Below, piece by piece: positions 35,885 to 43,731 of a DNA stretch of 64,000 nucleotides. Location of the stretch: NCBI RefSeq assembly GCF_003443735.1, contig NZ_CP031969.1, positions 9,256,090-9,320,089 of the forward strand, written 5' to 3'. The position numbers and the translations under genes are program-made. The stretch comes from Streptomyces sp. CC0208. GTDB taxonomy: Bacteria; Actinomycetota; Actinomycetes; Streptomycetales; Streptomycetaceae. Numbering within the stretch: the first letter of the stretch is position 1; the number at the start of each line of letters is the position of its first letter. A model generated the notes under the pieces. The model saw only the letters and a program-made list of their open reading frames with translations. It was not told the origin of the DNA and did not search any database.

Positions 35885-36546
35885 GCACCATCGACGACCT
35901 CACCCGGCTCTGCCCCCCACCCGCGGCCCCACCCGCGGTCGACTGGACGGCCGCAGAACGTGCTCTCGGCCGCCCGCTGCCCCGGGACTACAAAGAGCTC
36001 TCCGCCGCTTATGGGCCGGGCAGCTTCTGCAACTTCCTGCACGTCTACCACCCGTCCGGCAGCCTCACCGGACCCCTGGCCGCCAGCGTCCAGGAACAAC
36101 TCCAGCGAGACCGCGACCAAGGCACCTTCCCCGTGCCCTACGACCCGCGGCACCTCCTCGTCGCGGGAGTCACCGACAACGGCAACTACCTCTTCTGGAT
36201 CACCGAACCCGAGTCCGATCCCGACCACTGGCGTATCGCCATCAACGAAGCCCGCGGCCACGACTGGTACACCTACGACGGCACCCTCACCGACCTCCTC
36301 ACCGCCTTCCTCAGCGGCGAACTCCACATCCCCCTCTTCCCCACGGACGTTCTCCACCAGGGCATCACCTTCACGCCCTCCCGCCGTGACGACGCAGCAC
36401 CGTCAGCGCCCCCTACGAGCCGGTCGGTCGACACCAACACCATCCGCGCGTGGGCCCGCGCCAACGGCTACGACGTCCCCGACCGCGGCCGCATCCCCGC
36501 AGCCATCCGCGACGCCTGGCAGCGCGCCACACAAGGCGAGCAGTAG
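35881..36546 (+). CDS. SUKH (SMI1/KNR4) immunity protein fused to an Lsr2-type DNA-binding domain
   Basis: A 221-residue protein; its GTG overlaps the toxin stop (GTGA). Residues 1-150 are a SUKH domain: ALGRPLPRDYKELSAAYGPG, then HLLVAGVTDNGNYLFWITEP, then WRIAINEARGHDWYTYDGTL and LLTAFLSGE. SUKH proteins are known immunity partners of RHS nucleases. After a linker, residues about 180-217 (TIRAWARANGYDVPDRGRIP, then AAIRDAWQRA) match the C-terminal DNA-binding domain of Lsr2, the actinobacterial xenogeneic silencer. The fusion suggests that the immunity protein also binds DNA, perhaps to control its locus; this is inference. Confidence 0.8.
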   Translation: MSTIDDLTRLCPPPAAPPAVDWTAAERALGRPLPRDYKELSAAYGPGSFCNFLHVYHPSGSLTGPLAASVQEQLQRDRDQGTFPVPYDPRHLLVAGVTDNGNYLFWITEPESDPDHWRIAINEARGHDWYTYDGTLTDLLTAFLSGELHIPLFPTDVLHQGITFTPSRRDDAAPSAPPTSRSVDTNTIRAWARANGYDVPDRGRIPAAIRDAWQRATQGEQ

Positions 36547-36780
36547 CGTTCGGCCGTTCGGCAACTCAGGGTGTCCGGCGTGGTGCGCCGCAGGCTTGCA
36601 AGCACACTCGCACCGCTTCGCAACAAGCCGGCCTCACCGGCGGGCCCTCGACTTCACAGATGGGCCGCCGAACGTCCTGCACCGGGAGCTTCAGCAGGCC
36701 GGGAGTAACTCAACCTCAGGGCAGCCGGAGACGGGTACAAGGGACGCTGCATTTCCGGAACATCCACGGAGGAAAGCGTC

Positions 36781-37314
36781 ATGAACGCCGCACTCGCCCG
36801 CCTCACCCAGCTGATCACCCCGCCCTCCCAGCCCCGGAGCCCGGACTGGGACGCGGTCCAGGAGCAGCTCGGCGTCGCCCTCCCCACCGACTACAAGGAA
36901 CTCATCCGCGCCTACGGCGGCAGCAACTGGGACGACTACCTCTACCTTCTCGAACCAGGCTGTCCCAACGACAACTACGACCTGATCGAGTGGGAAGACC
37001 AGCAGACCGAAGCCCTGGAAGGACTTTGGGAGTTCGAGAAGAAGCCCGACGAACTCGCGGACGTCGGCAGCCGGGTCATCCCCTGGGCCACCACCGACAA
37101 TGGCGAATGCCTCTACTGGCTCGCAAAACCAGGCCAGCACCCCGACGAGTGGACCGTCATGGTGAATGAGGCCCGCGGCGACCGCTGGGAGCACTACCCC
37201 ATGACCTGCACCGAATTCCTCCTCGCCGCCCTCACCGGCGAGGTGCAATCCGACGTGCTCTCCTCCCGCTTCCCGCTCACCACACACGAATACCGGCAGC
37301 TGACAGCCGTCTGA
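36781..37314 (+). CDS. Second SUKH (SMI1/KNR4) immunity protein
   Basis: A 177-residue protein with a GGAGG site before the ATG. It has the SUKH pattern LGVALPTDYKELIRAYGGSN, then VIPWATTDNGECLYWLAKPG, then WTVMVNEARGDRWEHYPMTC and FLLAALTGE. It is clearly related to the SUKH part of the preceding gene but lacks the Lsr2 domain. Tandem SUKH genes after an RHS nuclease often give protection against several toxin variants. It stands 234 bases downstream, with no gene between. Confidence 0.8.
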   Translation: MNAALARLTQLITPPSQPRSPDWDAVQEQLGVALPTDYKELIRAYGGSNWDDYLYLLEPGCPNDNYDLIEWEDQQTEALEGLWEFEKKPDELADVGSRVIPWATTDNGECLYWLAKPGQHPDEWTVMVNEARGDRWEHYPMTCTEFLLAALTGEVQSDVLSSRFPLTTHEYRQLTAV

Positions 37315-37340
37315 ACAGCCCCCGCGATGCTGTGACCACA

Positions 37341-37373
37341 CGGCGCCCGAGCCGAGCAAGGTTCCGGGCGCCG
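37341..37373. terminator. Hairpin terminator between convergent genes
   Basis: CGGCGCCCG and CGGGCGCCG form a 9-bp perfect stem with a 15-base loop, between the SUKH stop at 37314 and the convergent Nudix stop at 37513. Confidence 0.4.
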
Positions 37374-37512
37374 CGCCGAGGGCCAAAGGACATTTGGAGC
37401 CTGACGTACCAGGTCCCGCCCTCTGCTCCGTGGGCCCCCATACCCGGCTGTTCTCGCGGGCCTAGGAGGTGTCCGTCCAGGTGATGATGCGTCCCACCGC
37501 CTGCTCGGAGAG

Positions 37513-39045
37513 CTATTGCACGTCCTCGGGTGTGTGTGCGTGGTCGGAGGCGTGCTCATCCCATCCCGTTTCGGAGTAGGGGCGGCCGGCGCGGATTCCC
37601 TCGATGGCAACCCGGGTGTAGGGGACGAGGTTGTCGGGAAGCGCGGTCGGGTCCCAGAACTTCCACTGCGTGCACTTGTCCGGCTCGCGCAGGTCTGGCT
37701 CGCCGGTCCAGGTCCTGGCGCGGAAGAACAGGCCCATGCGGGGCTGGTCCCCGGCCCGGTCGATGTGGTGGACGACGTGGACGAGTTCGACGTCCTGGGC
37801 CTGGATCTGCAGGCCGGCCTCCTCTTGTGCCTCCCTGATCAGACAGGTGATGGCGCTCTCCTGCTCGCAGTGGCCGGCCAGGGCGTGCCAGGTGGAGGGC
37901 GCGAACGCGGAGTCGGGGTGGCGCAGCCCGAGCAGCACTGTTCCATCGGGTCGCTCCAGGTAGAGGTGGACGCCGACGACGTTGAGGACCGTGCCGTGCG
38001 GGGAGGCCGGGCGGAGCTTTTCTTCCGATGCGGCCCCGCCCTGCGGCGCGGTGCAGGATGCGCCGACCGGGTGGCTGGCGGCGTGACGTCGTACGAGGTC
38101 GCTGGTGGTGGGTGCGATGCGCAGGCGGTGGAGGTCGTCGGGGGCGAACCAGGCCAGCATCACCCCTTCCGTCAGGTGGAGATCACGAGGGTCGCCGTTC
38201 CAGCGGCCGGCGTAGATGGCGATGGGCACGGTCGTGCCGGCGTCGCTCTTTGCTTCCTCGGTGCCGAACGGGGTCAGGTCAGTGAGGTGGAGGCCGGCTT
38301 CCTCGTGCAGCTCACGCCGCACGGTGTGTTCCAGGGTGGCGTCCTGGGGTTCTCGGCCGCCGCCCAGCAGTGACCACATGCCCGGTTCCCAGATCTGGCC
38401 GGGGAAGTAGTCGCGCAGGTGGAGCAGGTACTCGCCGCGGTCGTTGTAGATGAGGGCGGAGGCGTTGGCGGTCACCGGTTCGGCGGCGGGTGGGAGATTG
38501 AGCAGTTTCTCGCGCAGTGAGGGGGAAGTCACCCTGTCCATGGGACGCCACTCGACGCCGGCCACCTCTTCTTCCTGCAGCACCACCGGCACTTCTGCCG
38601 CGGTGAGCAGACGGAAGAGAAAGCGGAGGTCGAAGTGCGGGTGGCCGGGTTCGCCGTTGCCCGGGTGGGCGTCGATGTCGTGGATGTCGATGTGGAACGG
38701 CACGGTCTCGTAGCCGGGCCACGGTGCCACGGCTTGGGGTGGGATCCCGGTCTTCTCGTGCAGCTCCCGCAGAGCCGCGTCTGCCAGGGACTCGTCTTCG
38801 GGCTCGGCGTGTCCTCTGGGAGCGAGTACCTTCCCGCTCGCACGGTGCAGCCCGTGCAGGACGCGGCCGAGGGGGTCGATGACAATCGCGCCGCACGTGA
38901 CGTGTCCGGTGAGGGTGGAGCGGCTGGCGATGTCGTTTGGCCGGTCGAGGGCCTTCAGGAGGCCGCCGAGCTGTGGACGCTCGTGAGGGTGGCGGGCGAG
39001 ATAGGTCTCGACGGTGGTGCGGGTGTCGTCGTGCGGCAGCGGCAT
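37513..39045 (-). CDS. Triple-domain Nudix hydrolase
   Basis: A 510-residue protein with three Nudix domains in a row. The boxes are GHAEPEDESLADAALRELHE (then KTGI, about 78-101), GGGREPQDATLEHTVRREL (then HEEAGL, about 228-252) and GHCEQESAITCLIREAQEEA (then GL, about 393-414). Each keeps the RE-x2-E-E/K catalytic core, though the first has K for the last E. Nudix enzymes hydrolyse nucleoside diphosphates linked to another group. Most have one domain; three in one chain is unusual. The middle domain (YLLHLRDYFPGQIWEPGMWS) looks most like an 8-oxo-dGTPase-type fold. The gene stands alone, convergent with the SUKH gene and divergent from sbcD. Confidence 0.85.
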   Translation of the reverse strand: MPLPHDDTRTTVETYLARHPHERPQLGGLLKALDRPNDIASRSTLTGHVTCGAIVIDPLGRVLHGLHRASGKVLAPRGHAEPEDESLADAALRELHEKTGIPPQAVAPWPGYETVPFHIDIHDIDAHPGNGEPGHPHFDLRFLFRLLTAAEVPVVLQEEEVAGVEWRPMDRVTSPSLREKLLNLPPAAEPVTANASALIYNDRGEYLLHLRDYFPGQIWEPGMWSLLGGGREPQDATLEHTVRRELHEEAGLHLTDLTPFGTEEAKSDAGTTVPIAIYAGRWNGDPRDLHLTEGVMLAWFAPDDLHRLRIAPTTSDLVRRHAASHPVGASCTAPQGGAASEEKLRPASPHGTVLNVVGVHLYLERPDGTVLLGLRHPDSAFAPSTWHALAGHCEQESAITCLIREAQEEAGLQIQAQDVELVHVVHHIDRAGDQPRMGLFFRARTWTGEPDLREPDKCTQWKFWDPTALPDNLVPYTRVAIEGIRAGRPYSETGWDEHASDHAHTPEDVQ

Positions 39046-39106
39046 GGGTGTACCTCAGAAGGGCGCGGAGCGGGACGAGTCGAGGCGGTCGGTGTGGTCG
39101 TTCGTG

Positions 39107-39217
39107 TCAGCGCAGCCGCATCACCTTCACGGGAACTTCCTCGATCGCGGTGGTGCGTTCGGTGAGCAGGTTGCCGAACAGGCGTCTGGCCCGCATGTGC
39201 TCGATCCAGCTCAACAC
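39107..39217 (-). CDS. Possible small protein or gene remnant (36 aa)
   Basis: A short frame from GTG 39217: VLSWIEHMRARRLFGNLLTE, then RTTAIEEVPVKVMRLR and a stop. The composition is protein-like, unlike the shadows around it, and it lies 61 bases upstream of the Nudix start in the same direction. It could be a tiny gene or the tail of a lost one. Confidence 0.3.
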   Translation of the reverse strand: MLSWIEHMRARRLFGNLLTERTTAIEEVPVKVMRLR

Positions 39218-39446
39218 CAGCCCCAACCGGCAGCCGGGGCCAATGCATAGAGCCTCCACCGATCCCGGAGCGCTTCAGCCCACTACATGGCATCACCCTG
39301 ACACGAACATGCTTCCCTGGCGCGATACTTCGCCGGCCGGGACAAAAATGCGCAACCTCACGTGGCACGTCACGGTTTTCGTTGCGACGCCCGTTTATCA
39401 GGAAAACCGCCCGTAACCACTCTCCCTGTAGTTACCGTCTGTGCTC

Positions 39447-40646
39447 ATGCGGTTTCTGCACACTTCGGACTGGCACCTGGGCCGCCGGTTCCACACAGAA
39501 GACCTGATCCCCGCCCAGCGTGCCTTCCTCGACCACTTGGTCGGCACCGCCCGAACCGAGGACGTCGACGCGATCCTCGTCGCAGGCGACATCTACGACC
39601 GGGCCATCCCCAGCCTGGACGCCGTACGCCTGTTCAACCGCGCCCTGCACCAGCTCGCCGACCTCGACGTGCCGATCATCATGATCAGCGGAAACCACGA
39701 CTCCGCACACCGACTCGGCGTCGGATCCGGCCTCCTCGCCCGTGCCGGGATCCACTTGAGGACTGACCCGGATACCTGCGACATCCCGGTCCTCCTCGAA
39801 GACGCCGACGGCCCCGTCGCCGTGTACGGCATTCCCTACCTTGAGCCGTCGATGGTCCGCGACCGTCTGGAAGCCGAAGCCGTCTCCCACCGCGCAGTAC
39901 TGACCGCAGCCCTGGACCGCATCCACGCCGACCTCACCAACAACCAGCCGGCCGGCACCCGGTCCGTGGTCCTCGCGCACGCCTTCGTCACCTCCGGCAC
40001 CGGACAGCCCGAGGAACGCGATGAGAGCGAGGAGTCCACCAGCGAACGCGAAATCGCCGTGGGCGGTGTCGCCCACGTGGGCGCCGACGTCTTCGCCGGG
40101 ATCGACTACGTGGCTCTAGGCCACCTCCACGGCCCCCAGCGCGTCACCGACCGCATCCACTACAGCGGCTCCCCGCTGGCCTACTCCTTCTCCGAAGCCC
40201 GCCACACCAAGTCGGTCACCCTGGTCGACCTCACCCCCAACGCCGTGCCCGCCCTCGCCCGCCAGCCCTGCCCCGTGCCGCTCCGCCTGGAACGCGTGAG
40301 TGGCTTCATGGAAGACCTCCTGACCAACCCCGACCACGAGCCGCTGAAGGATGCCTGGCTCGAGGTCACCCTCACCGACACGGCCCTGCCCTTCGAGGCC
40401 ATGGCCCGCCTGCGCCGCCGCTTCCCCCACACCGCCAGCCTCAAGCACAAGCCCGCCCTCATCCCCGCCCAGGCCACGAACACCCCCACCTACAGCCAGC
40501 GCATCCGCGGCCGCGGCGACCTCGACATCGCCGGCGACTTCATCAACAGCATGCGCGGCACCGACCCCACCCCCGACGAACAGAACCTGCTGCAGCAGGC
40601 CGTCGAAGCCTCCCGCCTGAACGAGCAGCAGAAGGAAACCGTCTGA
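39447..40646 (+). CDS. sbcD: SbcD, nuclease subunit of the SbcCD complex
   Basis: A 399-residue protein with the calcineurin-like phosphoesterase motifs of SbcD/Mre11: MRFLHTSDWHLGRRF at the start (metal-binding Asp and His), ILVAGDIYDRAIPS, IMISGNHDSAHRL, and VLAHAFVTSG plus YVALGHLHGPQ. With SbcC it cuts DNA hairpins, palindromes and protein-blocked ends. The ATG at 39447 gives the usual N-terminus; a GTG at 39441 is in frame and could be the start of a leaderless message. The SbcC gene starts two bases after the stop. SbcCD is normally chromosomal, so a copy in an accessory region is notable. Confidence 0.9.
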   Translation: MRFLHTSDWHLGRRFHTEDLIPAQRAFLDHLVGTARTEDVDAILVAGDIYDRAIPSLDAVRLFNRALHQLADLDVPIIMISGNHDSAHRLGVGSGLLARAGIHLRTDPDTCDIPVLLEDADGPVAVYGIPYLEPSMVRDRLEAEAVSHRAVLTAALDRIHADLTNNQPAGTRSVVLAHAFVTSGTGQPEERDESEESTSEREIAVGGVAHVGADVFAGIDYVALGHLHGPQRVTDRIHYSGSPLAYSFSEARHTKSVTLVDLTPNAVPALARQPCPVPLRLERVSGFMEDLLTNPDHEPLKDAWLEVTLTDTALPFEAMARLRRRFPHTASLKHKPALIPAQATNTPTYSQRIRGRGDLDIAGDFINSMRGTDPTPDEQNLLQQAVEASRLNEQQKETV

Positions 40647-40647
40647 C

Positions 40648-43600
40648 ATGCGCCTGCACACCCTGCGCCTGCAGGCATTCGGACCCTTCGCCGGCACCCA
40701 CACCATCGACTTCGACGCACTGTCCGCCGACGGCCTGTTCCTCCTGCACGGCGACACCGGAGCGGGCAAGAGCACCATCTTCGCGGCCATCTGTTTCGCT
40801 CTCTACGGCAAACCACCGGGCGACCGCGACCTGCTGCTGCGCAGCCACCACGCTCCCGCCGGCCTCCTAACCGAAGTCACCCTCGAGGTCACTCTTGCAG
40901 GGCGCCGCCTGCGCATCGACCGGATCCCTGCCCAGATGCGCCCCAAACGATCCGGAGAAGGCGAGACCTCCCAGAAAGCAGAAACCCGGCTCAGTGAATG
41001 GGCCGTCGACGCCGACGGCCAGGGACGCTGGGAACCTTCCAGTAAGTCCCACCAGGAGGCAGCCGTCGAGGTCACCGACCTGCTGGGCATGAGCCGGGAT
41101 CAGTTCTGCCAGGTCGTCCTGCTGCCGCAGAATGAATTCACCAAGTTCCTCCACGCCGACGCCCACGGCCGACGAGAACTCCTCGGCAAACTCTTCCGCA
41201 CCGGCCGCTTCTCCTTCATCGAGCGCTGGCTGAACGACCACAGCCGCACCACCGAGAAGAACCGCGACGCCGCCCGAGCCGACGTGCTGCGCCTGGCCGA
41301 ACGCATCCACCAGGCCGCCGGACCCGACCTGACAACCGAGTACACGGCGCCCACCCCCGACGATCCGCACACGCTCACCGAACCCGCCCGCGCCTGGGCC
41401 CAGGATCTCCTCCACGTCAGTCACACCGACCACGCCAGGACACTCCAAGCAGCCACAACGGCCAAGGAGAACCTGGTCAGACAGCAGACCTTCGAAGCCG
41501 CGGCCCGCGAACTCCACCAGCAGCAAACCATCTACATCAGCGCCCGGCAGCAACTCGACCTGCTCCAGGAACAGACACCGCACCAGGACACACTCATCCA
41601 GCGCCGCGACCAAGCCCGCCGCGCCCAACGGGCAGCACCGCTGCTGCACGCCGCGGACACCGCCGCAGACGACCACACCCGTGCCCAGAGCGTTGAACGC
41701 ACCGCTCGCGAGCACCTGTTGCCCGAACACAAGGACCTTGACGCCAGCCGGCTGGAAGCCGCCGAGCATCGTCTTCGTGCCGAAGCTGCCGTCCTGACCG
41801 CCCTCATCCCCGAAGAAGACACCGTCCACCGGCTGACCGCCGAGCTGAAGCGCACCGACGCCGAACGGCAGGACTTCGCCACCCAGCAACGCACAGCCCA
41901 GGACTGGCTCGAAGCCGAGCCCGCCCGGCGCGGAACCCTCGAAGCCCGGCGAGAAGCCGCCCGCCAGGCCGAAGAAGAAAGCCGCCGCCACCAGACCGCC
42001 CTGGACGGCCTCAAAACCCGCCTCGAAGCCGCCAAGCGCCGCGACACCCATCTCGCCAAGGTCACCAAGGCCGAACAGCAGCTGGCCGATGCAGAAGCGG
42101 TCACCGGCCAGACCGGCCAGGACTACCTCACCATCCGCCGTCAGCGCACCGAAGGCATGGCCGCCGAACTCGCGGCCACCCTCACCGACGGCACCCCCTG
42201 CCTAGTCTGCGGATCCTGTACCCACCCGGCGCCCGCCGCTCCCCAGGACGGACAGCCCACACGCCAGGACGAGCAGGACGCCGAAGCCCTCCACGAGCAG
42301 GCCAAAGCCACCCAGGAAGCCGCCGCGGCCGTACTGCACGAGCTCCGCGAACAGGCTGCCACCGCCACCGGTGAAGCCGGCGACACCCCCCTGACCGACC
42401 TCCAGACCCAGCACACCACGCTCACCACAGAGTTGACCGACGCCCTGGACCGCGCTGCAGACCAGGGCACCATCCAAGAAGAACTCCACACACTCGACGG
42501 CGAGCACACAGCCCAGACCCAGCAACACAGCACCGCCACGGCCGGCCTGTCCGCCCGCAACACCCACTACGACACCCTCACCCAGCAGCTCACCGAACTG
42601 ACGGCCAAACTCACCGCAGCCCGCGCCACCTATCCCACCGTCGCCGCCCACGCCGACGACCTCACCCGCACCGCCGACCGCCTCAAAGAGACCGCCGAGG
42701 CCTCCCGCAGCCTCGCCACCGCCGTCCAGACCCTCACCCACCGCACCGACCAGGCCACCCAGGCCGCCAAAGACCAGGGCTTCGACACCCTGGCACTCGC
42801 CCAACAGGCACTGCTCAGCGACGAAGACCTGCGCACCATCGAAGAAGAGATCACTCAGTGGCGCGAGGCCTGTGCCGCGCACACCGCAGTCCTGGACAAC
42901 CCGGCACTGCAGCAGGCCGCCGCGCAGCCTTCCGCCGACCTCGACGCCGCCACGGCTGCAAGGGCCGCCGCGGATGACCAGCACGCCGAGGCCGCAGCCG
43001 CCACCAATGCCGCCCACACCCGCAGCCAGGCCCTCACCGCCCTTACCACCGACCTCGGCACCGCCATCCAGCGCCTGCAACCACTCGAGCAGGTCCACCT
43101 CACCGCCCGCCACCTGGCCGAACTCGTCACCGGCAACTCACCCAGCGCCCGGGTGCGCATGCAGCTGGAGGCCTACGTCCTGGCAGCCCGCCTCGAAGAA
43201 GTCGTCACCGCCGCCAACACCCGCCTGCACATCATGTCCGAAGGCCGCTACACCCTCTCCCACTCTGACCACCAAGCCGCCCGCGGCGCCCGCTCCGGCC
43301 TCGGCCTGGAGATCACCGACTCCTGGACCGGCCGCCCCCGCAAGACCGACACCCTCTCCGGTGGCGAATCCTTCTTCGCCTCCCTGTCCCTCGCCCTCGG
43401 CCTGGCCGACGTCGTCACCCACGAAGCCGGCGGCAACCCCCTGGACACCCTCTTCATCGATGAAGGCTTCGGCACTCTCGACGAAGACACCCTCCACAAG
43501 GTCCTCGACGTCCTGGACTCCCTGCGTGCCCACGACCGCACCGTCGGCGTCATCAGCCACGTCCCCGAACTGCGCCGCCGCATCACTCACCGCCTGCACG

Positions 43601-43656
43601 TCCGTAAAAGCCCCGCCGGATCCACCCTCGCCCACCTGACCGAAGCAGCCGAATAG
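40648..43656 (+). CDS. sbcC: SbcC, ATPase subunit of the SbcCD complex
   Basis: A 1002-residue SMC-like ATPase. Walker A is GDTGAGKST (35-43). Long coiled-coil arms follow on both sides of a zinc hook with CLVCG (about residue 518). The C-terminal head has the signature LSGGESFFASLSLALGLADV and Walker B LDTLFIDEGFGTLD. The coiled coils are long, Gln/Glu/Ala-rich and of normal length for the family. It forms one operon with sbcD. SbcCD trims hairpins and can open protein-capped DNA ends, which would be relevant if the replicon is linear with terminal proteins; that link is inference. Confidence 0.9.
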   Translation: MRLHTLRLQAFGPFAGTHTIDFDALSADGLFLLHGDTGAGKSTIFAAICFALYGKPPGDRDLLLRSHHAPAGLLTEVTLEVTLAGRRLRIDRIPAQMRPKRSGEGETSQKAETRLSEWAVDADGQGRWEPSSKSHQEAAVEVTDLLGMSRDQFCQVVLLPQNEFTKFLHADAHGRRELLGKLFRTGRFSFIERWLNDHSRTTEKNRDAARADVLRLAERIHQAAGPDLTTEYTAPTPDDPHTLTEPARAWAQDLLHVSHTDHARTLQAATTAKENLVRQQTFEAAARELHQQQTIYISARQQLDLLQEQTPHQDTLIQRRDQARRAQRAAPLLHAADTAADDHTRAQSVERTAREHLLPEHKDLDASRLEAAEHRLRAEAAVLTALIPEEDTVHRLTAELKRTDAERQDFATQQRTAQDWLEAEPARRGTLEARREAARQAEEESRRHQTALDGLKTRLEAAKRRDTHLAKVTKAEQQLADAEAVTGQTGQDYLTIRRQRTEGMAAELAATLTDGTPCLVCGSCTHPAPAAPQDGQPTRQDEQDAEALHEQAKATQEAAAAVLHELREQAATATGEAGDTPLTDLQTQHTTLTTELTDALDRAADQGTIQEELHTLDGEHTAQTQQHSTATAGLSARNTHYDTLTQQLTELTAKLTAARATYPTVAAHADDLTRTADRLKETAEASRSLATAVQTLTHRTDQATQAAKDQGFDTLALAQQALLSDEDLRTIEEEITQWREACAAHTAVLDNPALQQAAAQPSADLDAATAARAAADDQHAEAAAATNAAHTRSQALTALTTDLGTAIQRLQPLEQVHLTARHLAELVTGNSPSARVRMQLEAYVLAARLEEVVTAANTRLHIMSEGRYTLSHSDHQAARGARSGLGLEITDSWTGRPRKTDTLSGGESFFASLSLALGLADVVTHEAGGNPLDTLFIDEGFGTLDEDTLHKVLDVLDSLRAHDRTVGVISHVPELRRRITHRLHVRKSPAGSTLAHLTEAAE

Positions 43657-43694
43657 CCTGTCACCTTGACAGGGCGGGGCGCCTTGCCCCGCCC
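43657..43694 (+). terminator. Two tandem hairpins after sbcC
   Basis: CCTGTC/GACAGG (43657-43673) and GGGCGGGGC/GCCCCGCCC (43672-43694, 5-base loop) directly follow the sbcC stop. They probably end or attenuate the sbcDC message before the helicase gene. Confidence 0.6.
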
Positions 43695-43731
43695 CAATGT
43701 CCAGCCGACCCCCACGGAGCAGCACACCTTC

